DNA of 64,000 nt from Amborella trichopoda. Lineage: Eukaryota > Streptophyta > Magnoliopsida > Amborellales > Amborellaceae. Positions 10,270 to 22,239 of this stretch are shown piece after piece. The notes beneath the pieces were generated by a model, which worked only from the letters and a program-made list of their open reading frames with translations, made no database searches and was not told the origin of the DNA. Location: contig NW_006495273.1 of assembly GCF_000471905.2 (NCBI RefSeq), positions 9,338,937-9,402,936 on the forward strand, read 5' to 3'. Position numbers and translations under genes: made by a program. Position 1 is the stretch's first letter; every line of letters starts with the position of its first letter.

Positions 10270-11850
10270 AATGAGAGAGAAAAATTATAGGGATCTTGAC
10301 CATACTAAATGCATTGGATGTAAGAATCAAAGGGTCTTGATGAAGGATGAAGAAGTCAATGAAAGCTTGAGAGTTTATTTTAAAAAATTACTAAATGATG
10401 AGCATAATAGGAACATAGCGGTAGAATGAACTATTGGCATAAATGAGGGCAGAGGTCATAGATATATTAGTAGGATTAAAAAACCATAAGTGAAAAAAGC
10501 TTTGAACATGATAAAGATAGGAAAGGCTTTAGGACCGGATGATATCCTGATAGAGGATTGGAAGTGCATGGGGGAGATTAGCATTGACTGGTTGACCAAG
10601 ATGTTCAACAAGGTGAGACTAAGAAAATAACAAACGAATGGAGGGGAAGTAATGTGATACCTATTTATAAAAACAAATGAAACATTCAAAATTTGTGAAT
10701 TATTGAGATATGGAACTTATAAGCCACACTATGAAGTTGTGGGAGAAAGTGATTAAGCAACGACTAAGACATGAAACGAGTGTATCAGAAAATGAATTCA
10801 GTTTTATTTCAGGGATGTCAACAATTAAAGAGATTTTTCAACTTAGGCAACTAATTGAGAAGTTTAGGGCGAATGAAAAGAACTCCACATGGTCTCTACT
10901 GATCTGAAGAAAGCTTATAATAGAGTACCTCTATATTTAATTTGGTGAGTATTCGAAAAGAAAGGTGTATCCAAAAATTATATCGACTTGGTGAGAATAT
11001 ATATGAGGGAGCACTAACTAGTTTACAAATACTTAGTGGAGAGACGAGTGAGTTTCCAGTTACAGTAAGTACACAAAATAAAGTATCATGGTGTATGTTG
11101 TTTACAGAGGACATAGTTAAACCTCTAGAGGGATGCTCTAAAATCTAAAAGTTCTAAAATTAGTTGAACTAAGATATAATATATGGAATGCAAGTTTAAT
11201 CATAATAGAAGGAGAAATTAGGAAGTAATTAAGATTTGACAGCCAATAAATATTGAAAAAACATATTTTGTATATATTGGCTTAATAATCTAAGAAAATG
11301 AAGAGATTGAGGAAGATGTTGTTAATAGAATTAGAACCGAGTGGGTGAAGTGTAGATGTAAAACCGGAGTTTTATATGATTGCCGCATTATCAATAAAGC
11401 TAAAGGAAAAGTTCTATGAGACAGCTGTGAGATGAGCTTTGCTTTATGGGACAGTATATACGGCGGTTAAGAAACAACATACCCATAAGATGAGTGTAGC
11501 TGAGATGAAATTATTGAGATGGATGAGTAGCAATACAAGAAGGAACAGAATTATAAATGAATACATTTGGGAGAACTTCGGTGTGGCTCTAATAGGCGAT
11601 AAGATGAGAGAAAATATACTTAAATAGGTTGGCCATACGTGGTGTAGACCTAATACAACAACTGTTGGGAGATGCAAGTTGGTTCAAATGAAAAGCTCAA
11701 AAAGGGCAAAAGATATTCCCAAAAGGACATAGTTGGAAGTCTTGAGGAAAGATATGGTGACGTATAGCCTCACTGATGATAAGGCCCTTGATAGATCAAA
11801 ATAGGGGACTAAGATTTATGTAGCCAACCCCAAATAGTTATAAAGGAGAT
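10270..11850 (+). mobile_element. RTE-type LINE, degenerate reverse transcriptase
   Basis: Pieces in several frames read KCIG...KDEEVNESLRVYFKKLLN, IGKALGPDDILIEDWKCMG, SHTMKLWEKVIKQRLRHETS, VSENEFSFISGMSTIKEIF, STDLKKAYNRVP, GVSKNYIDLV, MLFTEDIV, YMECKFN, TGVLYDCRI and MSVAEMKLLRWMSSNTRRN. This is the RTE-clade LINE polyprotein common in plants. The segment with GLHQGSALSPYLF is deleted, and the FADD catalytic box reads FTED. It ends near ATGTAGCCAACCCCAAATAG (11819). Confidence 0.9.
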
Positions 11851-11864
11851 AGAGAATTAGAACT

Positions 11865-12045
11865 TATCTGAGTCTTGCGAAAAGATATTTTTGGGGTGGA
11901 CTCCCTTGCAAACCTAAAGAGGTTCAAATATTTCCAACTTTGAGGTAGACTCCCCTACAAATCCAGAGAGAAGGTATAATTTATCATCCCTTATTTTTAA
12001 TTTTATGGTTTGTTTTATCTTTTCTTCTCCCTCCTCCCTGCTTCA
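11865..12045 (+). mobile_element. Copia-like LTR, second copy (partial)
   Basis: It matches 9470-9760: CTTGCGAAAAGATATTTTTGGGGTGGACTC-type start, GAGAGAAGGTATAATTTATC, then TTTTTCTTCTCCCTCC-type end. It holds only about one of the 39-bp units found four times upstream. Together the two copies bracket the RTE LINE. Confidence 0.55.
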
Positions 12046-12235
12046 AAAGGAGACCTAGACACCATATAGAAATTTATCGTGGATGGCAACACCAACATAC
12101 TCCGATAGAAGACACTTAAGCACCATATAGTGGACACTTGTGCCCTACAAAAAGGACACCTCAGCATGCATTGGGATAATAGTGAGATATGAGATTTCAC
12201 ATTTGATTGTCATGTTACGCACTTGGCTAGGCCAA

Positions 12236-12452
12236 TGATTCTTAAAGAAGAAAATGAGAAATCAACTAAAATGGTCTATGTAGGATGAGGACCATAAACG
12301 GTCCCTTAATCCATCCCAAGCCCAGGTAAAGAAGATGAGTTGTCTTACGTAGGCAGTTGATATAAAACTTTGTTAAACTTTCTATGAGTCAGAATAGACA
12401 AGGTTTCATGTAGCCGATTCCAATTAGTTGGAAAAAAGCTCTGACGATGATG
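12236..12452 (+). mobile_element. RTE LINE 3' end
   Basis: GTTTCATGTAGCCGATTCCA followed by ATTAGTTGGAAAAAAG and GACGATGATGATGA at 12439-12452 is the usual RTE terminus (HVADP...LG codons, then a GAT microsatellite). Upstream similarity fades by about 12300. Confidence 0.6.
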
Positions 12453-13640
12453 ATGAACTAAAATATACCCTAATTTTAACATTATATTAACAACATGGCA
12501 CTTCACAATTAGATAACATAAAAAGAGTTTGCAAATATAATGGATGCTAAGTGAAAAATGGCACGCAAAAGACTTGTCTTAATTTTTAGAGCCCCACAGT
12601 TTGATATATATTAAAGAGAGCCAGAGGAGGAGCACTTGACACTCTGCCTAGAAGCATAACAAGCATTTTCAGTTTTTCATGACCAATAGGTGTGGTTGTG
12701 CCTCATGACTACGTCACTAATCTATTTCACAATTCATGTCACTTTAATGCAATCTGGGAATGGGATGTCTAGAGTTCCATTCTTACTCCCCAGTTAATAT
12801 TACCAAGAAAGAACAAGGACTGCCCAACATTCTACTCCTCCATCCACCATGATCCATAGGCGTACAGATCATGGCCTAAGAGATCCATTGAGCCATATTA
12901 TTATTATCAGCTACTGAGCAGGTTTAAATACCCATCACATTAACAGTGCCCATAAGAATAGCATTAGATACTAGGATAGCCAACAGAGAAAACGTAGGGA
13001 TGCTAACACTGAATAGATGCAAACCCTATCCCAGAGGAGAGGAGTTTACCCTTAAACAGTTCAGCATGCAATAGTTTTGTATGGTCCTAAAAGAAATATT
13101 GGCATGCATTGAACTATAGAGGAATTGGTAGGTTAAATGGAAAGGGTTAGGCTTATTGCACAGTAAGAGTTTAATCATGCTACAGTGTTCACCAGTCAAT
13201 CTAGTATGTCTAGGCTTCTATATAAAAACAATGTACCTTATCCAAAGAACGCATTATGATATATTTTGTTTGTAAGAATGTCAATGGAACGATTTTTCAG
13301 AACTTGATCATATAAAACTCCTTCAAACACTAAAAGGAACAATATGGTACGAAATAGATCTAGAGAGAGATAAAATAAAATTGTATTCTTCGTAATTAAG
13401 TTACGAAGAAAACAATCAAATATTTCATCCAATCTCAAGGGAATAAATACCAGACGGGAAGGTAAGCTATACTTACCCTTTGGGAAATTTTGGTAATTTT
13501 ACTTATTTTCAAATATTTTATATAGGTGCATGATGGTCAAAGTATAGGGATACTAAATTTGAGCTTAATGTGATGTATGGAAAGATATAAAATTAAAGAA
13601 AAATTATGTATGGACAACCTTTTAATGGCTTAAATATGGT
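12453..13640. other. No gene recognised
   Basis: About 1.2 kb without convincing open frames, RNA genes or repeats shared with the rest of the window. Confidence 0.4.
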
Positions 13641-13808
13641 GCGAGTCAAATTTTTGAAAAATTATGTGGAAGACCACCCCAACCCTACAGACCCTTTTTT
13701 TTTTTTTTCATAATTGTCCACTTGTCCAGTATTTTCAACTCTAGATAGAAGAGAAATCCCGCAAGTTTTTGGCCACCTCTACTAAGAAGGGCCAGTCCAT
13801 GATTTACA

Positions 13809-14476
13809 ATACCAAACAATCCTGTTGTTCGGTGTTTCTAATACTGGACTCCTTAACTTCCTAAGATGTATGACATTAGAAAAAATAGATCTAACATAAG
13901 TAATTATTATTATTCCAATTCTTATTATCTAAATAGTACGATAGACTTTATGTAATGTAATTAATTTTATTGATATCGTATTTTATGTATTGTTACTTGT
14001 ATTTGAATATATTTTAATTAGCATTATATTTTCCTTTAGCTTTTATTTGATCTTTTACTTTTTCTGTTCTAATAATATATTTCCAAATATTTATTGTATT
14101 TCTATTCTATTTTCTATCATTTTATATACATGCTTTTATATTCTAACCCTAAAACTAAAAACATAAATATAAAATAAAATACAATTAAAATTTTATATCT
14201 ATGAATTATTTCATAAAATAAAAAATTCTATTATTGGTAAATTGTATTTCAGATTTATTGAAAGAATACATTGAATACAAATAAAAATAAATAAAATAAG
14301 AAGTAAATAAAACTAATCACATTACATAAATTATTAATTTAATAAAAATATTTTAAATAATAATAATTACTTATAATAGATTCAATTGTTCTAATGCCAT
14401 ATAGTTTAGGAATTTGAGCTATCTGGTATTAGAAACATCAAATTGGAGGGTTGTTCAGTGTTCTAAATACCAAACA
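13809..14476. mobile_element. AT-rich TIR element, family 2, copy 1
   Basis: Inverted ends about 80 bp long: GTTTCTAATACTGGACTCC...TAAGTAATTATTATTATT on the left and its counterpart AATAATAATTACTT...GGTATTAGAAAC on the right (14357-14434). AT-rich inner parts also partly self-pair. No coding capacity. A related, truncated copy is at 43592-44022. Confidence 0.75.
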
Positions 14477-15385
14477 AGCCCTTGCAAATAGAGTTGGCCA
14501 AAACCTCATGGGATTTCCTGCCTTCCTGGTGTTGGAAAGGCTAGACAGGTGGGCAATTTTTGAAAAAAAAACAAAAGGTCCGTGGGATGGTAGTGGTCTC
14601 CATGTAATTTTGCAAACTTTCAACTCGTATCGTTATAAAAAAAGGTGTCCGTACGTAATTTTCCTAAAATGAGAACATATTTTATGCTCACAAAAAATGG
14701 GATTTGATTGTAAACTATAAATATATGGGACTATTTTTAAATATAAAAAATAAAACACGAGTTATGTGTAAATTTCCCTTACGCTTTATATCCCGCAGAT
14801 ATAAGAGGGAGTTCAGGTTTATCTGCTCAAAGTCCAGCAAAATATCAGATAGCATGGGAGTTGTTTATATCCATGAAGATTACACATATGTAGTTAGTTA
14901 TGAAATGAGTCACTTAATTTATTTTCTGAACTCCTGATCATCTAAGAACAACTAATAATATGCAACCATAATGAAGACACTGCCTCAATGGAAGAGAAAG
15001 GAAATTATCCAAATTAAGGTTCTATAAGTTTGTAAACTAGAGTTAGTATCCTGGTAGAATATTGAAAGCAAAATAGAGGTGAATTGGTGTGGATATTCAA
15101 TAAAATCCCCTTGCTACAACAATTTAGATTTTGGAAGCTTTGGGCTAAAAATATATAGAATACACACAGTAAACCATTTCTTTTGTTAGATATTAGGAAA
15201 AATGACGAAAATTTTTGGCAAAGGGGAAATCAACTACCATGAAATGAACATTTGTGGCTAACAGGAAACCTTGAGAAGCCAATACTCATGAACTTTTTAC
15301 AGAGACGAAAAGAAAGAGGAAACTACTGCTGACTCTCCTACTAACCATGTACTCCCCATGAAAGAAGCCCACTAAGATTTTATCA
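14477..15385. other. Region downstream of the bHLH gene; no gene recognised
   Basis: AT-rich. It should contain the bHLH 3' UTR, but no poly(A) signal stands out. Confidence 0.35.
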
Positions 15386-15454
15386 TCACCTCAGAAACAG
15401 ATGCCTCAACTTCTCTTGAATGTCGATAGTATCAATCTCCTTCCCTTCACAAAC
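15386..15454 (-). CDS. bHLH gene exon 3 (C-terminus)
   Basis: 22 codons plus TGA, acceptor TTTCCACAG|GTT. It reads VCEGKEIDTIDIQEKLRHLF and then LR, like the C-terminal helix (LSELQQKL type) of related bHLH proteins. Too short to be noticed as an open frame on its own. Confidence 0.85.
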   Translation of the reverse strand, partial: VCEGKEIDTIDIQEKLRHLFLR

Positions 15455-16270
15455 CTGTGGAAATGGCAGTGATGGTGAACTAATGTAGACAGCGCACAAA
15501 TTCATCGCCATAACAAACTGCTATAATCCTTACCTCACACCGCAGGCAACGGATGGAGGACTGCCTCGAGCATGAAGAGGAACACGACTTCACCTCTAAG
15601 CCTGATTCTTCCAAGATGGCCACCACATCTGCGACACAAATTCCGCTTTCGTTGGCACCTCCGATCACCACCTCAATGGCACTGCCATCTCCACAGGGCC
15701 GTACAACAACCTCCGGAGCACTCCGCAGCCTGTCCCTTTTCTCCCTGAGTTCCTGGATCTTCTCCCTTTGGTGGGTTACATAATTGGTGGCCTCCTTTAG
15801 CTGGTCGCACATGGAGCTCTTCCCCTAAGATAATCAAATGCCATTTTGTATGTCAACTTCAAAACCTTCTCCGACCCCGGAAATACTTCCCTACCTTCTA
15901 AACAACCTCTCACACACACACACACAAACCCACCCACCCGTTCAAATGTCTAAACCCTAAAATGAAACACTTCAAGTTTTCAACCACCCCCTCTATGTTT
16001 CTCCTCTCTCTTAACCCTTCAAACCCATCTCTCTCTCTCTTTGAAGGAAACCCTAGAAATAGCCATCTCTCTCCCCTAGATGGAAACCCTAGAAATAGCC
16101 ATTTCTTGGCAAAGAGAGAGAGAGCTAGTTTCGTCCTTTACCTCGAGAAAATCTTCGGGTATGTGAGATCTAAGAGTACCAAGGAGTGCAGTCATCTCTT
16201 CCCGCCTCCGCCGCTCGACATCCTTATGCAGCTCCTTCTTACTCCGCCCCTCATTGCTTCCCAGCTCCAT
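15386..16270 (-). CDS. bHLH transcription factor, bHLH118/bHLH36/bHLH162-like, 3 exons
   Basis: This is a predicted nuclear DNA-binding protein of the plant bHLH family. The CDS is the join of 16142-16270, 15534-15824 and 15386-15454, all phase 0, 162 residues plus stop. The basic region KKELHKDVERRRREEM carries His15, Glu19 and Arg23, the triad that reads E/G-boxes. Helix 1 runs to HIPEDFLE; after the intron come loop GKSSMCDQ and helix 2, LKEATNYVTHQREKIQELREK. A C-terminal region of about 90 residues (VVVRPCG to the end) resembles the ACT-like fold of this subgroup. Splice sites are GAG|GTAAAG, CTTAG|GGG, GAG|GTAAGG and CACAG|GTT. Oddities: the protein is short at its N-terminus, and the usual helix-2 Leu (NYIKHLQ in relatives) is Gln here. 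A 17-codon uORF ends one base before the start. Subfamily placement is from motif memory. Confidence 0.92.
15534..15824 (-). CDS. bHLH gene exon 2 (loop, helix 2, ACT-like region)
   Basis: 97 codons, acceptor CTTAG|GGG and donor GAG|GTAAGG. It encodes GKSSMCDQLKEATNYV, the coiled helix-2 extension, and strands such as IEVVIGGA and VADVVAILEESGLEVKSCSS. Confidence 0.91.
16142..16270 (-). CDS. bHLH gene exon 1 (basic region and helix 1)
   Basis: 43 codons from ATG at 16270 to GAG, followed by donor GTAAAG. It encodes all DNA-contacting residues. The frame is open further upstream but without an in-frame ATG in the 60 bases before, so MELGSNEG is the preferred start. Confidence 0.9.
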
Positions 16271-16271
16271 C

Positions 16272-16325
16272 TCATGAGCTACTCCTATAGCAGTTGGGGA
16301 GATGGAGGTATGGGTGGTCCTCCAT
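16272..16325 (-). promoter_or_regulatory. 17-codon uORF just upstream of the bHLH start codon
   Basis: An ATG at 16325 opens a short frame MEDHPYLHLPNCYRSSS ending in TGA at 16274-16272. One base separates that stop from the bHLH ATG at 16270. The arrangement would allow termination and reinitiation. Alternatively, a one-base indel once separated this N-terminus from the bHLH frame. It assumes transcription starts upstream of 16325. Confidence 0.5.
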
Positions 16326-16730
16326 GATTTTTGCAGAGATATGGCAGGAAGATTTGGGCGATTACCAAATGCTTTCTTTCTCTCCTCCTCTTTCTATCTG
16401 ATGCTAAGAAACACCGAATTGCACCAACAATATCCGGCAAAATCCAGTATTTTAGGGTTAGCGAAACAGTAAAGAAAGCGCACCAGCAGTGTTCATAGAA
16501 TTGTATAATTTAAAGACCGAGGGAACAACAATAAACAAGTGCCAACGTTGGTGGAACAATATCGAGGGGGATCCTATATTTTAGAGCCGTGCAAAACGAT
16601 GCCCAGCTTCCCTTTTTTTTAATTTTTTTATTGAGATATAAGTGACGATTTATTTTTAAGTTGGGGCGAAATTTTAGTCCCCAATAGATGACGTTTATTT
16701 CTTCTCTCAATTAGGAAAAGGGAAAAGATT
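16326..16730 (-). promoter_or_regulatory. bHLH gene upstream region
   Basis: Putative 5' leader and promoter on the minus strand. The proximal part is purine-rich (GAAAGAGGAGGAGAG-like around 16375-16390), common in plant 5' leaders. A weak AAAATATAGG near 16570-16580 is the only TATA-like string; no start site can be fixed. Confidence 0.3.
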
Positions 16731-17884
16731 GCGTACTTCTACGGGAGTACACTTCTTGTTTACTCCCTTGGGTGGAACCCAGGACATCTAGGATTACTTA
16801 GGGAAAGAATTTGGGCTTAATTGGTTAGCACTTGAAGATTTGCAACTCTACGTCCTAGGCTCAATTCCTACCAAGGTTAAGGGCCCTTTAGGCTCAATTC
16901 CTACCCTTGGTAGGGGCCTTCTCCCCACTGACTCACCCAAAAAAAAAATTAATCTAAGATTACCTTTAGGATCTCAAAATATTTTGGGGATGTGACGACC
17001 TCTTCAACCCATAGATTAACCTCCATAGAAAATACTAATGAATTGTACCCTCTATGCACTTAAAAAATAATGTCTAAAAAATGAATAGAAACCATTTAAT
17101 TATTAGATAGTCAAATTTAGGTGTTAGAAAACTCAAATTGTAATTTTTTTTTCTTTTGAGAATAATCCATCTTGTAATTCTTAAGTGGTTCCCAAAATTT
17201 AAGATCTCAGTAAGTATACACCATGCTCTTGCAGGAGCATAGTATACAAAATTAAGAAAAGGGAAAGTATCCAGCAAGGCCCCACCGTATGCACCCGCGG
17301 CAAGATGAAAAATCAATTCTGGCATCGGAAATTTTGCCGATCATAAATAATGAAAAGAATCAATCCCAGCCTCTGAAATGATATATTTCGTGATTTATTT
17401 TTTGAAAAAATCCTCATTGTGAGCTTTTTCAGATCTGTCGGGTCCACCACATTAGAAATTCCACTATCACGGCTAAAAATTGAGTTTGCTGCGAGATTTG
17501 GGAGGCCCGAGGCCATACCTGAACCTCCCCCATTGAATTAGGAAATGGAGCACTTGTTTCACATGTTGATTAAAAAGGAAGGATGAGAATATTAAGAAGA
17601 TATGTGATGGACCCACGCGTAAAGAAAGTAACAATGGTATGAAGTAAAAAGTTATTAAAAAAAAAAAAGAAAGAGGTTAGTGTGGACGCTCAGAAAGTGA
17701 GTAGGGTGATTAGGGGATGTGGGACGGCTAACGTGTTCCTCGATCCTCCAATCCATGGCGGAAAAACGCATCTCACGAGGGAGATTGGCCACGCATATTC
17801 CTAATAAAACCCAAATTATGGGTTACACAAGTGTCATTAGGTTCGGACTAGTCACTGAATTTGTGAGGGCTCTAATCTAATCAA
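16731..17884. other. Unassigned intergenic DNA with a repeat shared with 21740-21930
   Basis: TACTTCTACGGGAGTACACTT...GTTTACTCCCTTGGGTGGAACC at 16733 resembles ACTACGGGAGCATACTTT...TTTACTCCCTTAGGTAGAACC at 21740, and both continue with an ATCTTAGGATCTCAAAAT-like part. It is probably an old interspersed repeat. Nothing coding. Confidence 0.4.
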
Positions 17885-19509
17885 AATTTGTTTGAATTAT
17901 CAATCAAATTTTATATTTAAATTTTGCCCCCTTTGATGTGTATGTGGTGATATTAATGTTATTCGTTAGCTGGAGGAGTCTTCTACCCTGATAACTTAGA
18001 CTCTTATATGAGAGGCTTTAATGATTTCGTGGACTTATTGATGTTCCGATAGTGGGTTTCGTTATACATGGTTAAATAATTGTTTGGGAATTTAATATTT
18101 TTGAAATTTGATGGATTATTATATTAAGAAATTGGGAAACTGCAGTTTCCCTTGCAATTATAAAGCCCTCTTTAAGCTATCATCAGATAATGTGCCTATC
18201 TTAATACAGACTGAGAATGACACTAAGGGGCGAGGCCTTTTCGCTTTGAGAACAGCTAGCTTGAGAGCATGGAGGTGATTGAATTGATAAAAAATTACTT
18301 GGTCGAACTATTTAGTTGATGATTGGTATGGTAATTGAATTCGTAGAAAGTTAAAGGAATGTGAAATATAAATTGGTTGATTGGAAGAGAGCTAATCATC
18401 AGACTGGGAAGATTGGAATTGCGCAATTGTTACAAAGAAGTTTACACTTAAGACTGAATTTAGCAGGAGCAATCATGCCTTAATGAATCTCTGTCTTTGG
18501 AGAGAGTTGATGTGCCGAACCAGCTACATGACTGCCTTAGGATGGAGGAGATCTGTTGCAAGCAAAGACCTAGAGTTAAATAGTTGATAGAAGGGCATCT
18601 TAACACAAAGTTCTTTATTCCATTATGTGCAAGGAAGATGCTCAAACATGTGCCCAATTATTCCTTCATTACCCTTTATCTCTAGGATTCGGGATTTGTT
18701 CCTCTTGCAAATAGGAATTAGGGTGGCATTGCCTAAAGAAATCTTGGGAGTGGTAACTTAGTGTGTGCTTCCCTTTTACCTAAGATTAACAGTGTGGCAT
18801 GGAAAATAGTGAGATGTGTGATTGTGTGGGAAGTTTAGAAGGAACACAATCCTAGAACTTTCAATGGGGAAAGTTTACCGTTTAATAGAGTGTTCGATAA
18901 CATTAAGAATTCTCTATGGTGTTGGTTGTCAGTTATTTAAAGGGGCTGATGTATCTTTGAGACGGATATTATGCTTAACTTGTACAATCTTTTTTGGATC
19001 GGTGTGGTTAAGAGTAGACAGAGAAATAGATGCTTCCTTCACCTCATGGTGGTTTTAAGCTCAATTTTGATGGGAGCTCTCAGGGCAACCCTAGTGTGGC
19101 AGGTATTGGTGGGATTGTTCGGGATTGGATTGGCACTCAGATCTTCTCCTTTGCTGGTCCTATTGGTACTGCCATGGCGAATTTTGCTAAATTCTCAGCC
19201 TCCTCCAAGGTTTGAAGCTATGTAAGAGTAAGAAACTGGTAGATTTTTGTACAATGGAAGGGGATTCTTTGAATGTCATCAGATGGTGTAACTTAAAATG
19301 GGGAAATTGAAATCGATTATCCTACAAGTGTGACATTTGGCAGATTCTTTGCATACCTCTTTCGGTCATATTTATAGAGAGGCAAATCATGATGTTGATT
19401 GCCTTGCTAAGAGGGGTGCTTCCCTACCTTGCTTGAGGTTTTTTAAGTTGTAACCCCACTATTGTAATCCTTTACCATTAATAAAGTTGTTAACAAAAAA
19501 AAAAAAAAG
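17885..19509 (+). mobile_element. L1-type LINE remnant with RNase H and poly(A) tail
   Basis: The 5' part resembles a LINE endonuclease (W-C-GDINVIR near 17940). The 3' part encodes RNase H: GGFKLNFDGSSQGNPSVAGI and GGIVRDWIGTQIFSF at 19045-19160, then DFCTMEGDSLNVIRWCN, REANHDVDCLAKRG. It ends with CCATTAATAAAGTTGTTAAC and a run of A at 19494-19508. The RT core is missing, so the copy is internally deleted. Confidence 0.82.
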
Positions 19510-19559
19510 ACGACAAATAGTATAAATGGTTTATAAATTCAAGGAGGAGAGAAAATGGA

Positions 19560-20990
19560 TGATAAAGCAATTGAGGAAGTTATAGTCAAGCATTTTAAAA
19601 AGCCTTTTAGTACTAGGCCTACACTGAAACTAATTTAAGAAAGAGGTCCTTTCAAGGGTTGACAAAAGAAGATGCAAAGAAATTGGAGAGACATGTTGAT
19701 GAAGATGAGACTCAACAGGCTGTGTTTTCCTTGTGTTTTCCTTGATAAGTGTTAAATCTAGGTGTCGCCTGATGGTTTTCCTCTAATCTTTTTTAGGAGT
19801 ATCTAGAATGTGGTGAAAGTGGACATAGCTTAGATGGAAGAGAAATTCTTTAAGATAACCATCATGAAAAGAGCTATTAATTCTACTTTTATGGCCACAA
19901 TTCCTAAGAAGTCAATAATAGCATCTTTGAATTATATTATGCCAATTAGTTTGCTAATGTGCTTATCCAAGATTATTGCAAATATTTTGTCGAGAAGACT
20001 TAGAAATGTTATACTTTCGGTGATTGGTGGACATCAATCGGCTTTTACATGGTAGAGTCATTACAATTGCAATTCTCATTGCTTAGGAATGTGTTCATTC
20101 AAGAATACAAGAAAACAAATTGGCATTTTATGTAAATTGGACTTAGAAAAAACTTATGATAGAGTGGATTGGGTTGTTTTACAAGAAATTATGTAATACA
20201 TGGGTTTTGGACAGAGATGGAGAAAATGGATAGAAGGTTGTTTGTCTTCTGCTCACTTTTCAGGCTTGATTAGTAGGTATTCTAAACGTTCTTTTAAGGC
20301 ATCCAGATGGATTAGGGAGGGTGATCCACTCTCTCCATTTACTTTAACTTTAGTCACTGAAGCTTTGATTGTAATGATGAGTAAAGTAAAAAGGGAAGCA
20401 ATCTTCATGGGTTTTCAATGTTTCTACTATAAAGCCAAGTATCTCACTTCTATAGTATCCAAATAATACAATCATATTTTGTGATTCTAGTTTGGATCCG
20501 GTAAGATTTTTAAAAAGATCTTTCAGATGTTGTGAAGTGGAATTGGGTTTGAACTTTGAAAAAACTAACATGGCAGGTATAAACTATGAGGACGGAATTA
20601 GAGAGATGTTAGCAGAGGTTTTCAGTCATTTCTCTATAAATTACCTAGGTATACCTAATTTTGTAGGAAGACTTGGAGATCTATGTGAGATCCAATAATT
20701 CAAAAGTTCCAATTCAAGCTTGTTTTGTGGAAGGCTAAATATTTGTCTTTGGGTGGAAGGATAACGTTGACTAAATCTACTTCATGAAACCTACCTATAT
20801 ATATTATGTCTTTGTCATGTATGGCTTCACGAGTGGTGCATATTCAAGAAAGACTTATGACAAAACTCCTTCTAATTTCCTTTGCGGTAGTGATGATGAA
20901 AGAAAGAAGTATCATGTGGTGAGGAGGGAAAAAGTTTGTACTTTAACTTTATTTCCATTATTATTATGTAGACATTGAATGTCAGTTAGG
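19560..20990 (+). mobile_element. L1-type LINE reverse transcriptase remnant
   Basis: Reads IPKKSIIASLNYIMPISLL, CLSKIIANILSRRLRNVI, GGHQSAF, LDLEKTYDRVDW, MGFGQRWRKWIEGCLSSAHF, FKASRWIREGDPLSPFTLTL, then GLNFEKTNMAG and FSINYLGIP. These are RT motifs 0-7 in order. The ADD catalytic box region is disrupted (near 20470), and stops abound. Confidence 0.88.
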
Positions 20991-21000
20991 AGATGAGTTT

Positions 21001-21540
21001 AAGGCAAGGGGGATGCAGTCTAAAAAATATGGATTTGCTTGTTTCAGAAAGAGAGAGGGAGAGAGAATTTTGGACAAAGAGCCAATAAGGATAGGGCCGG
21101 GGCATAAACTTACAGTTAGAAGAAGGTAAATGTGGAGCTTCTGGTGAGTGTGGGAGCAGTCATGGAAGCCCTCCAGTTCCTCGACAACTTAGTTATAGAG
21201 ATGAATAAGAATCAGAAAGTGAGAATACAAACCATTTTCCTACTATCGGGCAGTGCTAGAGTAAATAGGGCTGTCCAACATAGCCATTATCATACAACAA
21301 TAGAGAAAAGTGCCCAGTCTGACAATGGAAATGCCAGACATATGCTGAAAAAAACAAAAAGATATTATTATGCGGGAAGTCCCCCTATTGGGTGTTAACA
21401 ATGCTGGATAAGTGGGTAATTATAAAAAAATAAAAAATAAAAAATAAAACAGTGGTAACTGTAACATTAGGACTGAAGCTATCCCAAATGTCCATTTCAA
21501 ATGGATAGCTTGGAATAGTATGGACACATGGTTGATATTT
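21001..21540. other. No gene recognised
   Basis: A purine-rich stretch (21050-21070) and degenerate sequence. No recognisable family. Confidence 0.3.
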
Positions 21541-21542
21541 GA

Positions 21543-21705
21543 GTGGCGACACATGCAAAAGTTTTGCTTTGCAAAATGAACAATTTATTTAATAAATCTC
21601 CGTGGTGCCACATGCAAAGGTTTTGCTTTTCAAAATGAAGAATATATTTAATAAATCTCAGTGGTGCCACATATAGAGTTTTTCGTTTACGAAATGAATA
21701 CATGT
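21543..21705. repeat. Three tandem 59-bp units
   Basis: Copies start GTGGCGACACATGC (21543), GTGGTGCCACATGC (21602) and GTGGTGCCACATAT (21661), each with a TTTGC...AAAATGAA core and TTTAATAAATCTC end. Confidence 0.9.
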
Positions 21706-22239
21706 ATGTGTTTGTGTGTGTTAAAACAACTTTATATGCAACTACGGGAGCATACTTTCCATTTACTCCCCATATATGCGTATGTCTGTGTTAAAAAGAT
21801 TTAATGCTCATGATGTCCGTCCATTTACTCCCTTAGGTAGAACCAAATGTGCGAGTATTTTTAGAATCAAAATCTTTGAGAACGTAACCTATTCAACCTA
21901 GTGGCGAACCTATAAAAAAGGGAAAAAAAAACTAATTGCACAATGTAGGTGTCTGAAAATTATTGTCCCGAGGTTGAAGACAGTCCAATTTTGGAAAGTA
22001 ATCAAAATGAAGAAAATTAGTCAAATCCAACCCTTTTTTTATTGAAAACAAGAACGGACCAGCCAGTCTAATCGAGAACCCGGACCCAAATAGATCTGGT
22101 CTGGTGGCGAAATCTATTGTTCTTCACAAAAAAGGTTTTGAATTTCTCATAAGCTACCCCAACCCAATGGATCAGCAGATTCAAAGTGTCATGTGTGAAC
22201 CTTTTTACCACCCACTGCTTTTCCAAATTTTTACTACAT

